Below, piece by piece: positions 5,054-6,741 of a stretch of 6,741 nt of DNA (the stretch's first letter is position 1; each line of letters starts with the position of its first letter). The position numbers and the translations under genes are program-made. The notes beneath the pieces were generated by a model. It was not told where the DNA came from. It saw only the letters and a program-made list of their open reading frames with translations, and ran no database searches. Source of the stretch: B46-G9 sp964581175 (GTDB lineage Bacteria; Desulfobacterota; DSM-4660; Desulfatiglandales; Desulfatiglandaceae); contig CAZONI010000147.1 of NCBI GenBank assembly GCA_964581175.1, forward strand, positions 1-6,741, written 5' to 3'.

Positions 5054-5179
5054 TTATAGCGTGCAACCGTTCGTTGGCTCTGTAAGATTGGATGTTGCAA
5101 ATTCACCATCGTCAAGAATATGCTGATCCTTCCTGATAGAAAATCGAAACTCAACTATAGCCTGACGGACGTCACTCAT
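5054..5179 (-). CDS. Small ORF, 41 aa, coupled to the Fe-S protein gene
   Basis: An ATG at 5179 overlaps the TGA of the preceding Fe-S gene as ATGA and opens a 41-codon frame (MSDVRQAIVEFRFSIRKDQH, then ILDDGEFATSNLTEPTNGCTL). Its first ~28 residues correspond to repeat R1. They resemble, through frameshifts, the sequence preceding the YggL-like gene (GDEPILCDGEFAEWG against KDQHILDDGEFATSN). It may therefore be the truncated N-terminal remnant of a paralogue of that gene rather than a functional peptide. Only a weak ribosome site (GTGGA) adjoins the start, so translation would rely on coupling. I do not recognise a family from the remnant itself. Confidence 0.45.
   Translation of the reverse strand: MSDVRQAIVEFRFSIRKDQHILDDGEFATSNLTEPTNGCTL
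5096..5172 (-). repeat. Direct repeat R1, copy 2
   Basis: The partner of 3425-3500, located within the 41-codon ORF. The two copies, in direct orientation about 1.67 kb apart, bracket both toxin-antitoxin operons and both R2 copies. Similarity fades past the shared TGCAAATTCACCATCG end. Confidence 0.75.
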
Positions 5180-5850
5180 TCCACTGTCTGACGGATTTCC
5201 ATGAATATGGCCTGAACCGGACATGTCGTCACACAGAGGCCACAGCCAAGGCACGCCTCAGCATCATATTCCATTTTATCATTTCGAAATACTCGGGCCC
5301 CAAAAACACATCTATCAACGCATTCACCACAATTAATGCAATCCTCGGAAGTCATGACAGCTACATATTCCGAATGGATCATTAAGTCCTTACGTTCAAA
5401 TTGTTTGACTATCTGCAAATCATGGCAACAACATGGGCAGCAGCTGCATAATGCAAATATTTCATGATCAGGCATGTATAGACTGAGATGAACCAAACCG
5501 CTTTCGTTCGCCCTTTTCAGAATTTGAGCCGCCTCTCCTAAATCAATCCGGCGAGCCTCTCCCTTTGTTACGAGCTTATCTCCGACATCATTCAATAGGA
5601 AGCAGACCTCTAAGGGATTATCGCACCTTTTGTAATGAGACCTACATTCACAATTCTGAACCGCCACCGATTTTGCATTGCGAAGTATCTCCATTGCCTG
5701 CTCTGTCGGAAGCACCCATTGTTTTGCGTCGAAAGATTCTGAGATGGACACTCGCTCGGTATTTAATTCACCGCATAACGCTCCGCATAACCGGCTGGCA
5801 ATGAAGCGCAGCGGAATTGCCAGTCCGAGTTGATGCGGTTGTTCGAGCAT
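5176..5850 (-). CDS. Cysteine-rich protein with two 4Fe-4S ferredoxin motifs, 224 aa
   Basis: The C-terminal part has two classical cluster motifs, CINCGECVDRC (C171, C174, C177, C181) and CLGCGLCVTTCP (C200, C203, C206, C210), so it should bind two 4Fe-4S clusters and carry electrons. The N-terminal two thirds have further cysteines, CECR (67-70), C76, C83 and the dense CSCCPCCC run (135-142), which may hold another metal site. This arrangement occurs in 4Fe-4S dicluster proteins of anaerobes, but I cannot name the reaction or partner. No signal peptide or membrane segment is clear. The ATG at 5850 comes 15 nt after the endonuclease TAG, in the same frame as the endonuclease, with no good ribosome site, so initiation may depend on coupling or the true start may lie elsewhere. 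Its 3' end overlaps the 41-codon ORF by ATGA. Confidence 0.85.
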   Translation of the reverse strand: MLEQPHQLGLAIPLRFIASRLCGALCGELNTERVSISESFDAKQWVLPTEQAMEILRNAKSVAVQNCECRSHYKRCDNPLEVCFLLNDVGDKLVTKGEARRIDLGEAAQILKRANESGLVHLSLYMPDHEIFALCSCCPCCCHDLQIVKQFERKDLMIHSEYVAVMTSEDCINCGECVDRCVFGARVFRNDKMEYDAEACLGCGLCVTTCPVQAIFMEIRQTVE

Positions 5851-5865
5851 CGATTTGCAAACACG

Positions 5866-6567
5866 CTAAAGTTGCCATACCCCATGCACCAAGCACAAAT
5901 GCTTGTTGATTTTTGCAATTGTAACCTTTGCATCAGACCTATCCAGCTTTAATGTGAAGTCGGGAGGGTTTTTCCCGATAGGAATATTAATCGTTGGGCC
6001 ATCAGCTGCGAAATGCTCTCGTCCGACATTCATTATTTGAGAGAAAAGGGGGACGGGAATTTCGACAAGTTCATAGCGATGCAAGGATTGAAAATACCGT
6101 AGCTGCACAACGGCATCGACTCCATCGCAGTACTCTTTAAAAAGGCGACGCGTGTGCTCACGGCGCTTCGTAGCAGTCCTGCAATCCTGAATCCATGCAG
6201 CTTCAGTAAGCTTGCTGATATGGAGTGTATCCTCGCGAAGGCTTTTGGCCTTCGACGACTTCAGGCTGATTCTTCTTCCATCAACTATTACATCCCAGAA
6301 CCGTTGCCCATCAGGTGCTTCCTCTACCTTGTGCCCGGCATGCGAGCAGGCCGCAATAAAAGCGGAATCGAAGCTTTCCTGAAATAGGGGCGAACCCATA
6401 AAACAATGATGAGTAAGAAGTTTCGACCGGAATTCGCTCTCGAACGAATCGCTATTGAAAGGAGACTTCGGATTCATTTCCACCTTGCAGTTCGTTCGCA
6501 AAGCACTGATGAACTCTTTGAGCCTTCGCTCCTCAGCCACAGTTACGGAAACCGTAAAATCAATCAT
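5866..6567 (-). CDS. Type II restriction endonuclease, SmaI-like family
   Basis: This 233-residue protein resembles R.SmaI (as I recall it, ~247 aa) along its length. Shared features are KLLTHHCF (49-56; SmaI RLITHHF), the active-site region WDVIVDGRRISLKSS (91-105; SmaI HDITIDSIKVALKTE), HISKL (116-120), LRYF (156-159), YELVEIP (165-171) and the C-terminal CLVHGVW (225-231). D92 and K103 are the likely PD-(D/E)XK-type catalytic residues, with serine at the usual acidic position, as alanine is in SmaI. It should cut a short DNA site protected by the upstream methyltransferase; the sequence cut cannot be inferred. The ATG at 6567 has AGGAG 7 nt upstream and overlaps the methyltransferase stop by 8 nt, so the pair is one operon. 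The gene appears intact and ends in TAG. Confidence 0.85.
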   Translation of the reverse strand: MIDFTVSVTVAEERRLKEFISALRTNCKVEMNPKSPFNSDSFESEFRSKLLTHHCFMGSPLFQESFDSAFIAACSHAGHKVEEAPDGQRFWDVIVDGRRISLKSSKAKSLREDTLHISKLTEAAWIQDCRTATKRREHTRRLFKEYCDGVDAVVQLRYFQSLHRYELVEIPVPLFSQIMNVGREHFAADGPTINIPIGKNPPDFTLKLDRSDAKVTIAKINKHLCLVHGVWQL

Positions 6568-6741
6568 AGAAAAGCTCCTGCTGGCCTTTTTTCATTATGT
6601 CCGATTGTCTTAGGTTAGCCCCTTGTAGGAGTATATCTTTGATTCGGGGTTGCTTCCCCGTCAGAATCCAGTGGGCAAGGTGTGCAAGCTGATAGGAAAT
6701 CAAGGGAGGGACCGCATCGCCTATGTGACGGTACATGTTCG
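6560..6741 (-). CDS. DNA cytosine-5 methyltransferase, C-terminal end only
   Basis: The last 60 residues of a coding frame enter from the right edge. MYRHIGDAVPPLISYQLAHLAHW is motif X of C5-cytosine DNA methyltransferases (consensus R.IGNAVPP...), which closes the AdoMet-binding fold at the C-terminus. A ~35-residue tail (TGKQPRIKDILLQGANLRQS...) follows. The catalytic PCQ motif and target-recognition region lie outside the window, so specificity cannot be judged. It ends in TGA 8 nt inside the SmaI-like endonuclease gene, the usual arrangement for a cognate type II restriction-modification pair. Confidence 0.9.
   Translation of the reverse strand, partial: NMYRHIGDAVPPLISYQLAHLAHWILTGKQPRIKDILLQGANLRQSDIMKKGQQELFYD

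Overview
The window is a unidirectional accessory region. Every gene I can support is on the minus strand, so transcription runs from high to low coordinates. Base composition is balanced, and there is no rRNA, tRNA, CRISPR array or recognisable transposase. The host cannot be named. A polyferredoxin-type Fe-S protein beside restriction-modification and toxin-antitoxin genes suggests an anaerobic or facultative bacterium, perhaps Desulfobacterota-like; this is inference only.

Layout in transcription order. (1) At 6741-5866 lies a type II restriction-modification pair: the C-terminal end of a DNA cytosine-5 methyltransferase (motif X, IGDAVPP) overlaps a complete endonuclease that resembles the SmaI family. 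(2) At 5850-5176 a cysteine-rich protein with two 4Fe-4S motifs follows closely, and a 41-residue ORF overlaps its stop codon (ATGA). (3) At 5053-3533 there are two RelE/HigB-type toxin-antitoxin operons. Each is preceded by a copy of a ~104-bp repeat and a sigma70-like promoter with a perfect palindrome between -35 and -10. The upstream operon has a toxin gene wrecked by an internal deletion but an intact NadS/HigA-like antitoxin. The downstream operon is an intact killer/antidote pair. A second direct repeat (~76 bp) brackets both operons. (4) At 3522-2284 lie a YggL/DUF469-like gene with a disrupted 5' end, a DUF6155 family gene and a solitary LexA-type winged-helix protein, with a long hairpin and a probable terminator between or after them. 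(5) At 2185-1761 a tiny ORF with an in-frame TAG is ATGA-coupled to an unrecognised 101-residue protein. (6) At 1649-1 is the N-terminal 549 residues of a DUF1156-type, zinc-ribbon-bearing DNA methyltransferase that runs off the window.

Taken together this looks like a defence and stability island: two DNA-modification systems separated by addiction modules and small orphan genes, with repeat-mediated duplication and decay visible in the middle. The parts worth a second look are the nested repeats around the toxin-antitoxin operons, the decayed toxin with a retained antitoxin, the in-frame TAG ORF, and the SmaI-like nuclease paired with a C5 methyltransferase.
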